A stretch of DNA of 64,000 nt. Source: Rhodospirillaceae bacterium (GTDB lineage Bacteria > Pseudomonadota > Alphaproteobacteria > Rhodospirillales > Casp-alpha2). The stretch is taken from the NCBI GenBank assembly GCA_016845145.1, contig JAERTE010000033.1:1-64000 (forward strand). The letters are read 5' to 3'. Numbering within the stretch: position 1 is the first letter of the stretch; every line of letters begins with the position of its first letter. The position numbers and the translations under genes were made by a program. Under the pieces are notes generated by a model. The model saw only the letters and a program-made list of their open reading frames with translations, made no database searches and had not been told where the DNA came from. Of this stretch, positions 51,515 through 59,282 are shown one piece after another.

Positions 51515-51910
51515 TCACGCCGCGGTTGCCAGCAAACCATTGGCGATGTTGCAGTTGATGTCGATTAACGCTGCGACTTTTTCGGGCGTTGGGAGGTTGA
51601 GGGTGTCGATGGTTTGCTTGTCGACGAAGTTGCAGAGGTTGAGGAAATTCTCTCGCATCTCTTTCGGCAGGTTGTCATTTTCGCCGATGGTCATTTCCGC
51701 CTGGAAGATCGTCCATAGGCGCCAATTGAGCCGCAAGGCCTTGCGCAATTCATCGCGGTTTGCAGGTTGTTCTAGGGGGGCGGATTCCAATGGCGCCGCC
51801 ATCCTCTTCGCGCTCTCAACCAAGGCCCAAGCTTCAGTGAAGGTTGGGTTGCCGGGCTTCGGGCGATCTTCGGTATTCAGCTCCATGAGTGTGTTTTCTT
51901 GGTTTTCCAT
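51515..51910 (-). CDS. flaF: FlaF-like flagellin regulator/secretion chaperone (copy 3)
   Basis: This 131-residue protein is close to canonical FlaF: TEAWALVESAKRMAAPL, LRKALRLNWRLWTIFQAEMT, PKEMRENFLNLCNFVDKQTI and VAALIDINCNIANGLL. AAGGAG lies eight bases before the ATG. It is the last gene after flgK and flgL (39 bases from flgL), so it is probably made with the hook-filament junction proteins. FlaF works with FlbT to tune flagellin output and acts as a secretion chaperone; this copy and copy 2 are closer to one another than to copy 1 next to flagellin. Confidence 0.88.
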   Translation of the reverse strand: MENQENTLMELNTEDRPKPGNPTFTEAWALVESAKRMAAPLESAPLEQPANRDELRKALRLNWRLWTIFQAEMTIGENDNLPKEMRENFLNLCNFVDKQTIDTLNLPTPEKVAALIDINCNIANGLLATAA

Positions 51911-51948
51911 GCTTCAGTCTCCTTCTGGTGAACTGGTTTTGGCTTTTT

Positions 51949-54930
51949 TTAAATATAGTTGGTCAGGCTCAACTGACGGATACGGGAGAAGATTTGATAT
52001 GATGCTTCCAGTGCCCGCTGATCATCCAAGAGCTTTGTAATGGCTTCGGTCGGATCGATATTCTCGATGTCGGCGATGCTAGAGTCGAAATAGCCGATCA
52101 GTGTCGTGTTTTGCTCGTTCAGGTTACTGATCAAAATTCGATTGAACGCATTGTTGGATCTGGCTTCGGTCAAATTGCCGTCCTGTTCGGTGCCAAATGG
52201 TGGCGTGCCGCCGACCGTCCGCTCCAATGAGCTGTCGAGTAAGAACAAGGCTTGATTGACCCGCGTATCATTCTGATCGAGACCGCCCTCGGTGCCGTAT
52301 TGCCCTTGCATGATCAATTTCATGGCGCGAACGGCTTTTTCAATTGCGGGATCGATGGCATTGAAGTCCTGGGTGAAGCTTCGGTTCTTATTGACCCGGT
52401 GGGTGGTCGAGCGTTCATCGCCGGCATAGTAGTTTGTGGCTGCAACTGTTGCGGAACTGGCAAACACCTGCATGCGGAGTTCTTGCGAGTCTTCGGTGAC
52501 GGTTGCTGATATTTCTTCATCGACCGTGATCGTGGAGCCGTCGCTGGAAATCGATTTGACGGTGTATTCCTTATCGACGCCGCCGGCAGAGCCCCAAATC
52601 GTGAATTTCTGCCCGGCCTTCAAATTGGAGAATACACCGGTGGTAATGGTGTTGTTCGCCAGATCTCGAATGTGGATGGTGTCCGTGCCTGCGGCACCCA
52701 CGTCAGTGAAGACCAATTCGGATTTTGATTCGTAGTTGAAGCTCACATCGCCGGCGCCGGCCATGGTCACGCCTGCGGCATCCTGCTCCGTCGTGGTCAG
52801 GGCTTCGGAAACGGTGATTTTCGATTTGTCCGATGAAATCGTGGCAATAGTGAACGTGCCATTGTTGGACGTGGAGTTCGTAATGGTGATCTGGTTGCCG
52901 ACGGCAAGACCTTCGAAGATATCTCTGACCGCCACGTTGGAGCCGGCGCGCCGGACCTCAATCGACTTGTCAGTGGTGTCGAACCGCACATCTGTGAACG
53001 TGCGCATGTCGAAGAAGGTTTCGACCGCGCTGGCCTTCACGCGGACTTCTTGCGTGTTTTCAACAACTGTGGCGGTTAGATTTTCTTCGATGGTGATGGT
53101 CGAGCCATTGGCGGAAACCGACGCCACCGTATAGGTGCCATCAACACCGTTGGCGGAGCCGGACACCGTGAATTGTTGGCCAGGATTCAAATCACTGAAA
53201 TAACCCGTGGTGAGCGTAGCGCCGGCGCTGTCTTCAATGTGAATGGTGTCGGTGCCTGCAGCGCCCACATTGGTGAATTCCAATTGCTTTAATGATACGA
53301 AATCGAATGTCGTGCCGCCGGTGCCGGCAAAAGTCACTCCGGTACTATCGGTTTCGGACGTCCCGGGAACGGGGGTGACTGTGATTTGCGACCCATCAGC
53401 TGAAATTGCTGATACGGTGTAGGTTTGGTCGTTGCCACCAGTGTTTGAGTTGGTTGTGGCGACGGTGCTGCCGACGGCAAGGCTCGAAAATACGCCTTCG
53501 ACCCCAGTCGATGTGCCGGAACGCACGACGGTAATTGTCCCTCCGGTGTCGTAGACGACGTCCGTGCGGGTGAACAGATCGAACACTGTGTGGGTGCTGT
53601 CCGTTGCCGAGTTGGTGACGGCGGTGCCTTCATCGGTGAGCTTGACTGATTCGATCACCAAGTTGGTCCCGTCGTTGGTTTTGACCGTGTAGGTGCCGTT
53701 GTTGTGCGTCGATCCCGAAACGGTGAAGGCCGTGCCAACCGTAAGTGCCGAGAGCGACCCCGTTGCGGTGACGGTATCATTGGAGCGTGTGAACGAGAGG
53801 GTGCCCAGCGTTGTCGAATCAAGGGTCAGTGTCTTCGTCGGGTCTACAGGGTCGGGATAGGTGATGGTCGGGCTGGTGACACTGGACTCATCTCTCAACA
53901 TTTCTGTGTTGATGGTGATGGTGCGGCCGTCGGAGGAAACGCTTGAGACCTTGTAGGTACCGTTGTTGCTGGTCGAGTCGGTGATCACGATATCAGTCCC
54001 AGCGGTAACGTTCGAGAACATGGCCGAAGAGGCCTCGATAATGCTGGTACCTGTACCCGGAGTGAGGGCCAAAGCGCCTGAAAACGTTACACCGTCTGTG
54101 TCGAATTCCGCGGCAACCGCTTCGTTGACGGTGATTGATGACCCGTCGCTAGAAACGGTGGCCACCGTGAACGTGGAGTTATTAGAGGTCGAGCCGGTAA
54201 GGGTAATGCTATCCCCGGCGCTGAGGCTGCTGAAGACGCTTGTCGCCGCGCTACCGTCCGCTTTCGTTTGCGCGGCGATGGTCTTTGTGCCCGATGTGAA
54301 GTTGATGTCGTAGAGTTCTTCCTGACGGAACTGCAAAAAGTTGGCGTTAGTGATGTATTGTTTGTTTTCGTTGTTGGTATCGGTGGCAATGGAGAAATCG
54401 GCTAAGTGTGCGTCCCGCGTCGTCGGCACTGTGGACCGCGCACCGTCGTAGGTGGTTTGAAACGCGCTTAAGCTGGTCAGGCCGAAATCCACGGGTTGCG
54501 TGGTTGAGCGTGTTCCAGCGAACAGGTGCCTGCCGTCGACGTCGGTATTGAGTAGATCCTGCAGGCTTTTCAGGCTGCGTAATGCTGAATTCTGGATATC
54601 CTGTACGCGTTCGCTGTCTTTTGGTTCGAACGTCCCGTAGGTGCGAAGTTGCGAGCGGAAATCCTTGATCGTATCGTAGACGCCCTCAAGCACCGATTCC
54701 CGGACCTCAAGGCGCACATCCATCTGTTCGTTATTCGTGATGTAACGCTGCAGCGCATCGCGCGTGTTCTCGATGTTGACCAACCGCTGTGAATTGATCG
54801 CGATACCCTGATAGTCGATGGATCTTTTCTCGCTGGTGATCTGCACTTCACCTTCGACGACACGTTGTTGCGTGCGGAAGATTTGTTGAACGAGAAGGGC
54901 GTTTGCCGCGTTTGTTGAAATCCGGGTCAT
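51949..54930 (-). CDS. flgL: Hook-filament junction protein FlgL (giant, repeat-bearing)
   Basis: FlgL is the second junction protein between hook and filament. The N-terminal D0/D1 part (1-180) has QQRVVEGEVQITSEKRSIDY and INSQRLVNIENTRDALQRYI, and the C-terminal part (about 835-993) has RVNQALFLLDSSLERTV, LISNLNEQNTTLIGYFDSSI and LTNYI at the end. At 993 residues it is roughly three times the enteric length because residues 233-810 hold seven degenerate roughly 40-residue beta repeats. It follows flgK by 15 bases. The flagellin-like helical ends and operon position make FlgL secure despite the size. Confidence 0.9.
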   Translation of the reverse strand: MTRISTNAANALLVQQIFRTQQRVVEGEVQITSEKRSIDYQGIAINSQRLVNIENTRDALQRYITNNEQMDVRLEVRESVLEGVYDTIKDFRSQLRTYGTFEPKDSERVQDIQNSALRSLKSLQDLLNTDVDGRHLFAGTRSTTQPVDFGLTSLSAFQTTYDGARSTVPTTRDAHLADFSIATDTNNENKQYITNANFLQFRQEELYDINFTSGTKTIAAQTKADGSAATSVFSSLSAGDSITLTGSTSNNSTFTVATVSSDGSSITVNEAVAAEFDTDGVTFSGALALTPGTGTSIIEASSAMFSNVTAGTDIVITDSTSNNGTYKVSSVSSDGRTITINTEMLRDESSVTSPTITYPDPVDPTKTLTLDSTTLGTLSFTRSNDTVTATGSLSALTVGTAFTVSGSTHNNGTYTVKTNDGTNLVIESVKLTDEGTAVTNSATDSTHTVFDLFTRTDVVYDTGGTITVVRSGTSTGVEGVFSSLAVGSTVATTNSNTGGNDQTYTVSAISADGSQITVTPVPGTSETDSTGVTFAGTGGTTFDFVSLKQLEFTNVGAAGTDTIHIEDSAGATLTTGYFSDLNPGQQFTVSGSANGVDGTYTVASVSANGSTITIEENLTATVVENTQEVRVKASAVETFFDMRTFTDVRFDTTDKSIEVRRAGSNVAVRDIFEGLAVGNQITITNSTSNNGTFTIATISSDKSKITVSEALTTTEQDAAGVTMAGAGDVSFNYESKSELVFTDVGAAGTDTIHIRDLANNTITTGVFSNLKAGQKFTIWGSAGGVDKEYTVKSISSDGSTITVDEEISATVTEDSQELRMQVFASSATVAATNYYAGDERSTTHRVNKNRSFTQDFNAIDPAIEKAVRAMKLIMQGQYGTEGGLDQNDTRVNQALFLLDSSLERTVGGTPPFGTEQDGNLTEARSNNAFNRILISNLNEQNTTLIGYFDSSIADIENIDPTEAITKLLDDQRALEASYQIFSRIRQLSLTNYI
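52501..54234 (-). repeat. Seven degenerate repeats in FlgL
   Basis: Units at FlgL residues 233-272, 305-344, 393-431, 481-520, 578-618, 672-711 and 767-808 follow F-S-x-L-x-x-G-x-x-(I/F)-T-(I/V), then S-T-x-N-N-x-T-(F/Y)-T-V, then S-S-D-G-S-x-I-T-V. Copies 5 and 7 also share flanking N/D-V-G-A-A-G-T-D-T-I-H-I, suggesting a larger duplicated block. Confidence 0.8.
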
Positions 54931-54945
54931 GGCTTCATGTCCATA

Positions 54946-57156
54946 TTACGAGACCGCTCGCTCGAGCGCTTCCATCATATTCTGGATAACGGTGATAACG
55001 CGCGCGGCCGCAGCGAAAGCCTGTTCGAATACCAACAGATCCGCCATCTCCTCATCGATGTTCACGCCGCGTATGGAATCGGACTTGAACTGCAGGCTTT
55101 CTACCAGCGAGCGCTGGGTATCGATGTTGCGTTCGTTTACGTCCGCGAGGCTGGCGTTATTGGATAGGATCGCCGCCGAGTACTGGGCAAAATTCTGGCT
55201 CAGTGACGCCAGGCCGCCGGCCTGAGCGAACGTGAGATTGGATGTCAGTTGCGTGGCCAGTGCTTGCGCAATGGTGTCGTCACCGACGCTAAAGAAGTAT
55301 TCGCCGCTGGCACCTTTGGTGGAATCCCATTGCGGTTGCCCAGTCGTGATCTTGCTGGGTGTGGACAGGATATCGGAGCGCACTGACAACACCGTTGATA
55401 CGCGCACATCGGAGATGTCGATACCCATGTCGGTCAAGATGGTATTGCCGGTCGCCTGCGTGACGGTGATGCTGGAGCCGCTGTCGTGGGATATGCGCAA
55501 CCGGCTACCCGAACCGTCGGTGATGACCGCCGCGGTGATGTTGGTCGCACCATTGGTGATTTGCGTGGCAAGGTCGCTTATCGACGTGTTGGCGGCGACG
55601 GTGATCGAGCCGAGCGACCCGGTGGTGTCGCGGAACGTCAGAGTCTGCGATGAACCGGGCGTCGTATAGCTCGACGTCAGTACATTTGATTCCCAGATAT
55701 TTTCCGCCAGGTCGTCAACAAAAAGGTCATTGAGACCTAAGAAACTGGAAAACCCGCTGACTGTTTCGTCTGTTACCCCGTCGCCGTTGGAATCGAATGC
55801 GATGGAGACGTCTTCGGCAGTGGAGCCGGCGGTGGTCTCGGTTTCGTCCCGGAAAGTCAGGTTCAGGGTGGTTGAGTTCAAGGCGACGGTGAATTTGCCC
55901 GAAGAATTAACCGATACCGCCGCACTTGAGGCGCCGTTGGCCTGCAACCAGTCTTCGATGCGTGCGGCAACCTCATCGACTGTCCAAGGACCATTGTCGC
56001 CTTTGTCGGCGCCATCGCCCATTGTCGTGTCGCGCATGATGGTTTCAAGCGTTGTCTTCGCCGATTGGGTGCCGGACGAATCAAACAGCAAAATCGCCAC
56101 ATCATCGTTGTTTCCGGAACCGCCAACGGTAATCGTTTGTGTTGAAGACGATATGAAGACCCGCGTGCCGGTCATTTCCTGCATGCCCGGAAACGGCGTG
56201 CTTCGGTTGTGAATCTGATTGACCGTGTCGCGAAGTTGCGCGGCAAGATTGTCCAACTGGCTTTGCAAGTCTGGCAAAATGCTATCGCGGAGGTCGATCA
56301 ACCCCTTCAGCTCGCCGTGACGAATTTCGTTGGTGATATCATTTCCGGCGACTTGTGTGCCGACATAGATGGGGCTGATATCGCCTTCAGAATGAGTAGA
56401 GGTGGCGGTCAGCGAAGATGCCGAAACATGAGTCACCGTCGGTGGTTCGGTATCGACCAGGGTTCGTCCATTTTGCGTAAACACAACCACGTCGCCGTCG
56501 GAGCGCGAGAAGTAGGTGATATCAATAAGTTTCGCCAACTTGTCGAGTTCGAGGTCGCGCTGGTCTTTCAAGTCAGTCACGTCGCGGCTGATTGTGGAAT
56601 TGGAAATAATCTCGTCGTTGAGCACATCTATTCGCGACGTAATCGTGTTGATCTGCGTGACGCCCTGGGCAATGAACTGATCGGTCTGCAGTCGCAATTC
56701 CTGGATCGTCTCGGTCATGCTTTTCAGTTTATTCGTAACATCGGATGCGCGCCGAACCAGTTCCGCCTGTTCGATCGTCTTGTCCGGCGACACCGCCAGC
56801 AGTTCCGCTGCTTCGGAAAATTCTTCCAACAAATGACTGATAGAGGTGTTGTCACCGGGTGCACCGAACAACTCTTGTATGCGGGTGTAGTAGGACTCTT
56901 TGGCCGTCATCTCATGGTATTCGGAGGTCTCGAGCCGGAGGCTCTTGAGAAGGCCTTCATCAATGCGGCGGTTGATTTCGGATATCTGCACGCCGGCGCC
57001 GACACCGCCGACGTTGACACTTTTAAAATTGACGATTTTGCGCGAGTACCCTTCGGTATTCACGTTGGCCACGTTATTGGACACCGTATTCAGGGCTTGC
57101 TGGTTGGTCAGCAAGCCACTCTGAGCTGTCCGGAGCGCGGTTGTAATATCGCCCAT
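54946..57156 (-). CDS. flgK: Hook-associated protein FlgK (HAP1)
   Basis: FlgK is the first junction protein added to the finished hook. The N-terminus has QQALNTVSNNVANVNTEGYS and RRIDEGLLKSLRLET, the D1 part has DLKDQRDLELDKLAKLIDIT, and the C-terminus has GVNIDEEMADLLVFEQAFAA with ARVITVIQNMMEALERAV. It is 736 residues, on the long side, with a variable beta-rich middle at about 340-590. It lies between flgN-like and flgL with very short gaps, in the order flgI, flgJ, flgN, flgK, flgL, flaF. Confidence 0.95.
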   Translation of the reverse strand: MGDITTALRTAQSGLLTNQQALNTVSNNVANVNTEGYSRKIVNFKSVNVGGVGAGVQISEINRRIDEGLLKSLRLETSEYHEMTAKESYYTRIQELFGAPGDNTSISHLLEEFSEAAELLAVSPDKTIEQAELVRRASDVTNKLKSMTETIQELRLQTDQFIAQGVTQINTITSRIDVLNDEIISNSTISRDVTDLKDQRDLELDKLAKLIDITYFSRSDGDVVVFTQNGRTLVDTEPPTVTHVSASSLTATSTHSEGDISPIYVGTQVAGNDITNEIRHGELKGLIDLRDSILPDLQSQLDNLAAQLRDTVNQIHNRSTPFPGMQEMTGTRVFISSSTQTITVGGSGNNDDVAILLFDSSGTQSAKTTLETIMRDTTMGDGADKGDNGPWTVDEVAARIEDWLQANGASSAAVSVNSSGKFTVALNSTTLNLTFRDETETTAGSTAEDVSIAFDSNGDGVTDETVSGFSSFLGLNDLFVDDLAENIWESNVLTSSYTTPGSSQTLTFRDTTGSLGSITVAANTSISDLATQITNGATNITAAVITDGSGSRLRISHDSGSSITVTQATGNTILTDMGIDISDVRVSTVLSVRSDILSTPSKITTGQPQWDSTKGASGEYFFSVGDDTIAQALATQLTSNLTFAQAGGLASLSQNFAQYSAAILSNNASLADVNERNIDTQRSLVESLQFKSDSIRGVNIDEEMADLLVFEQAFAAAARVITVIQNMMEALERAVS

Positions 57157-57180
57157 TTGGTGGGTCTCCTGGTTGCTCGT

Positions 57181-57624
57181 CTAGAGAGTCTGATCGAGTG
57201 AGATGGTGACGCGCTGACCTGACGCATTGGTGCCGTCAAGATTGGTTACGGCACCGGCCGTATAGGTGCCGGCATTGCGTTGTTGGTCGCGAACCGCATC
57301 GGCGATCAGATCGACCACCCGTTGATTGACCTCAATGGCGGCGCGCAGCAATTTGGCATTTTCCTGCATCAATCCTTCGACGTCGGCGGCCAATGTGCTT
57401 AGCTGCTCGCGCAGAACCGGGTCAGCCTGTTGGAGCAGTTCCGGCTTTTCGACAAAGCTGTTGAAGCGTGTTTCATAAACCCGGCTCAGGGCGGCTTTTT
57501 CGTCCAGTAAATCGTGGACTTCCTTGGTGCGGCGGTTTTGAAGCGCGTCGTTTTCGCGCCGTAGAAGTTCCGTGAGCCGTCCGGTGATTGTGATCAAATC
57601 GCTGAGGCGGTTATTGGGGTCCAT
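57181..57624 (-). CDS. flgN: FlgN-like export chaperone for hook-associated proteins
   Basis: This 147-residue, mainly helical, acidic protein (helices about 5-45, 48-70 and 75-115) contains LLRRENDALQNRRTKEVHDL and LLDEKAALSRVYETRF, resembling FlgN, the secretion chaperone for FlgK and FlgL. FlgN sequences diverge strongly, so the position directly upstream of flgK is an important part of the evidence. It is two bases downstream of the flgJ-like stop. Confidence 0.75.
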   Translation of the reverse strand: MDPNNRLSDLITITGRLTELLRRENDALQNRRTKEVHDLLDEKAALSRVYETRFNSFVEKPELLQQADPVLREQLSTLAADVEGLMQENAKLLRAAIEVNQRVVDLIADAVRDQQRNAGTYTAGAVTNLDGTNASGQRVTISLDQTL

Positions 57625-57626
57625 GA

Positions 57627-57953
57627 TTATTTCATCTCCTGCATCTTGATCATTTCGCGCAGCACGGTGTCGGCGATGCCGATGCCGCCGGCTTCGGTGA
57701 TAGCCTTGCCGTATTCCTGCACCTGCATGCCGCGCCAGACATCCTCGGCGTGACCGCCGCCGAAGGGGCTTTCCGGTTTGATGTTCTGAAACATGGGTTG
57801 CAGCATCTGTGAGATAAAGACGGCCTCGAAGTCCTTGGCCACCTTGCGCATCTCGCGCATGTTGCCGTTGTGGTGCATGTTCGGCATGGGGGCGGCCGCA
57901 TTGACTGCATGCAATGTTTGAGCGGCCAGGCTGCTGTCTGAAAGGCTGGTCAT
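57627..57953 (-). CDS. flgJ: Rod-binding protein, FlgJ N-terminal-domain type
   Basis: This 108-residue protein matches the rod-binding domain of FlgJ: VAKDFEAVFISQMLQPMFQN, then GGGHAEDVWRGMQVQEYGKA and GIGIADTVLREMIKMQ. The C-terminal muramidase domain of enteric FlgJ is absent, as is usual in alphaproteobacteria, where a separate enzyme opens the peptidoglycan. The ATG overlaps the flgI stop by one base (TAATG), so translation is coupled. Confidence 0.9.
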   Translation of the reverse strand: MTSLSDSSLAAQTLHAVNAAAPMPNMHHNGNMREMRKVAKDFEAVFISQMLQPMFQNIKPESPFGGGHAEDVWRGMQVQEYGKAITEAGGIGIADTVLREMIKMQEMK

Positions 57954-59104
57954 TACATCACCTCGATTTCGGCCTGCAAGGCGCCGGAGGCTTTGATGGC
58001 CTGTAGAATGGTAATCATGTCGCGCGGGCCGATGCCGAGCGCGTTCAAGCCGTTGACAAGCTCCTGCAGCGTGACGCCAGGCTTCAACACGGTCAGGCGT
58101 CGGTCTTCGCCTTCGTCGGCCTCGATGTTGGTGCGGTCAACTGTGGTGGTTGTGCCGACCTCGGCAAAGGGGCCCGGCTGCGAAACTTGCTGGGCTTCGG
58201 TAATGCGGATGGTCAACGATCCTTGCGCGATGGCGACGGTGCTGATCCGTACGTTCTCGCCCATGACGATGATGCCCGATTGTTCGTCGATGATGACGCG
58301 GGCCAATTGATCGGGCTCGATGCGCAATTGTTCGATATCCGTCAGCAGGCCGACGACGTTGTCGCGGTAACTGGTGGGAACCTGTACGCGAACCGTGGTC
58401 AGGTCGCTGGGGCGCGCTGCGCTGGTGCCAAGGAACGCGTTGATGGCTTGGGCGATACGGCGCGCCGTGGTGAAGTCCGGATTGCGGAGACTCAATTTGA
58501 CGTTTTCCATGCCGGTCATGGAGAAGCGGATTTCCCGCTCGACGATGGCTCCGTTGGCGATGCGTCCGCTGGTCGGCACACCCTTGGTGACCGTTTCGGC
58601 ATCGCCTTGCGCCGCGAAACCGCCAACTGCCAGCTGACCTTGACCGACCGCGTAGACCTCTCCGTCGGCGCCCAAGAGCGGTGTGACCAAAAGGGTGCCG
58701 CCCAATAGGCTGGACGAGTCGCCCAATGCGCTGACGGTGATATCGATGCGCGAGCCCTGGCGGGCGAAGGGCGGCAGTACGGCGGTGACCATGACGGCCG
58801 CGACGTTTTTGGAGTCCAGTCCATCGTCGGTTGGCTTGACGCCCATGCGGTTCAGCATGGCTTGCAGGCTTTGCTTCGTGAAGTGGCCGGTTTTCAGCGT
58901 GTCGCCGGTGTTGTTAAGCCCGACAACCAGGCCGTAACCGACCAGTTGGTTTTCACGTACGCCTTCGAACTCGACGATATCCTTGATCCGCGATGCGGAA
59001 ACGGCGTCAGAAACCGCGCCCAGCAGCATTACGATGCCGAGTGCTGCTGCCTGCGCCATGTGTAAGAACTTATAACCCGTTGCCTTCATTGTTTTATGGT
59101 CCAT
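57953..59104 (-). CDS. flgI: Flagellar P-ring protein FlgI
   Basis: FlgI forms the periplasmic P ring around the rod. A signal peptide (FLHMAQAAALGIVMLLGAVS then cleavage after DAVSA) precedes the mature part starting SRIKDIVEFEGVRENQLVGY. Family blocks are GLNNTGDTL, VTVSALGDSSSLLGGTLLVT (with DI before), EREIRFSM, RVIIDEQSGIIVMGENVRIS and ALGIGPRDMITILQAIKASG. The ATG at 59104 gives 383 residues; ATG 59089 is an alternative with a shorter signal peptide. The frame is open much further upstream, but that part is unconserved and would contain the sigma-54 site. Confidence 0.95.
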   Translation of the reverse strand: MDHKTMKATGYKFLHMAQAAALGIVMLLGAVSDAVSASRIKDIVEFEGVRENQLVGYGLVVGLNNTGDTLKTGHFTKQSLQAMLNRMGVKPTDDGLDSKNVAAVMVTAVLPPFARQGSRIDITVSALGDSSSLLGGTLLVTPLLGADGEVYAVGQGQLAVGGFAAQGDAETVTKGVPTSGRIANGAIVEREIRFSMTGMENVKLSLRNPDFTTARRIAQAINAFLGTSAARPSDLTTVRVQVPTSYRDNVVGLLTDIEQLRIEPDQLARVIIDEQSGIIVMGENVRISTVAIAQGSLTIRITEAQQVSQPGPFAEVGTTTTVDRTNIEADEGEDRRLTVLKPGVTLQELVNGLNALGIGPRDMITILQAIKASGALQAEIEVM

Positions 59105-59135
59105 TGCAGGTGCGTTGTGTTGGCGTTGTTTACCA

Positions 59136-59151
59136 AGCGAGAAACGTGCCA
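59136..59151 (-). promoter_or_regulatory. Sigma-54 promoter of the flgI-flgJ-flgN-flgK-flgL-flaF operon
   Basis: The minus strand reads TGGCACGTTTCTCGCT: a perfect TGGCACG -24 half, correct spacing, and one mismatch in the -12 half (TCGCT). Transcription should begin near 59125, about 21 bases before the preferred flgI start. Confidence 0.75.
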
Positions 59152-59282
59152 ATCTGCATGTCGCATTAATGCGTTGAAAATAAACAGAAAATAGTCCGGC
59201 CCTTGATGCAAACCCAGCATGACGGCAATTTGCGCCGCGCTCAGGTGGAATTTTTTGCCGGGTCGGTAAGTGGGTCATCTGT

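Noticed and set aside
52501..54234. Repeats in flgL considered as a CRISPR-like array
   Set aside because: The repeats are degenerate at DNA level, in frame and coding, with spacing set by protein domains.
56209..57201. Open frame of 330 codons on the plus strand
   Set aside because: It is antisense to flgK and contains no recognisable family signature.
59105..59278. 58-codon N-terminal extension of FlgI
   Set aside because: It would place the signal peptide internally and contains the sigma-54 promoter, so it is not translated as part of FlgI.
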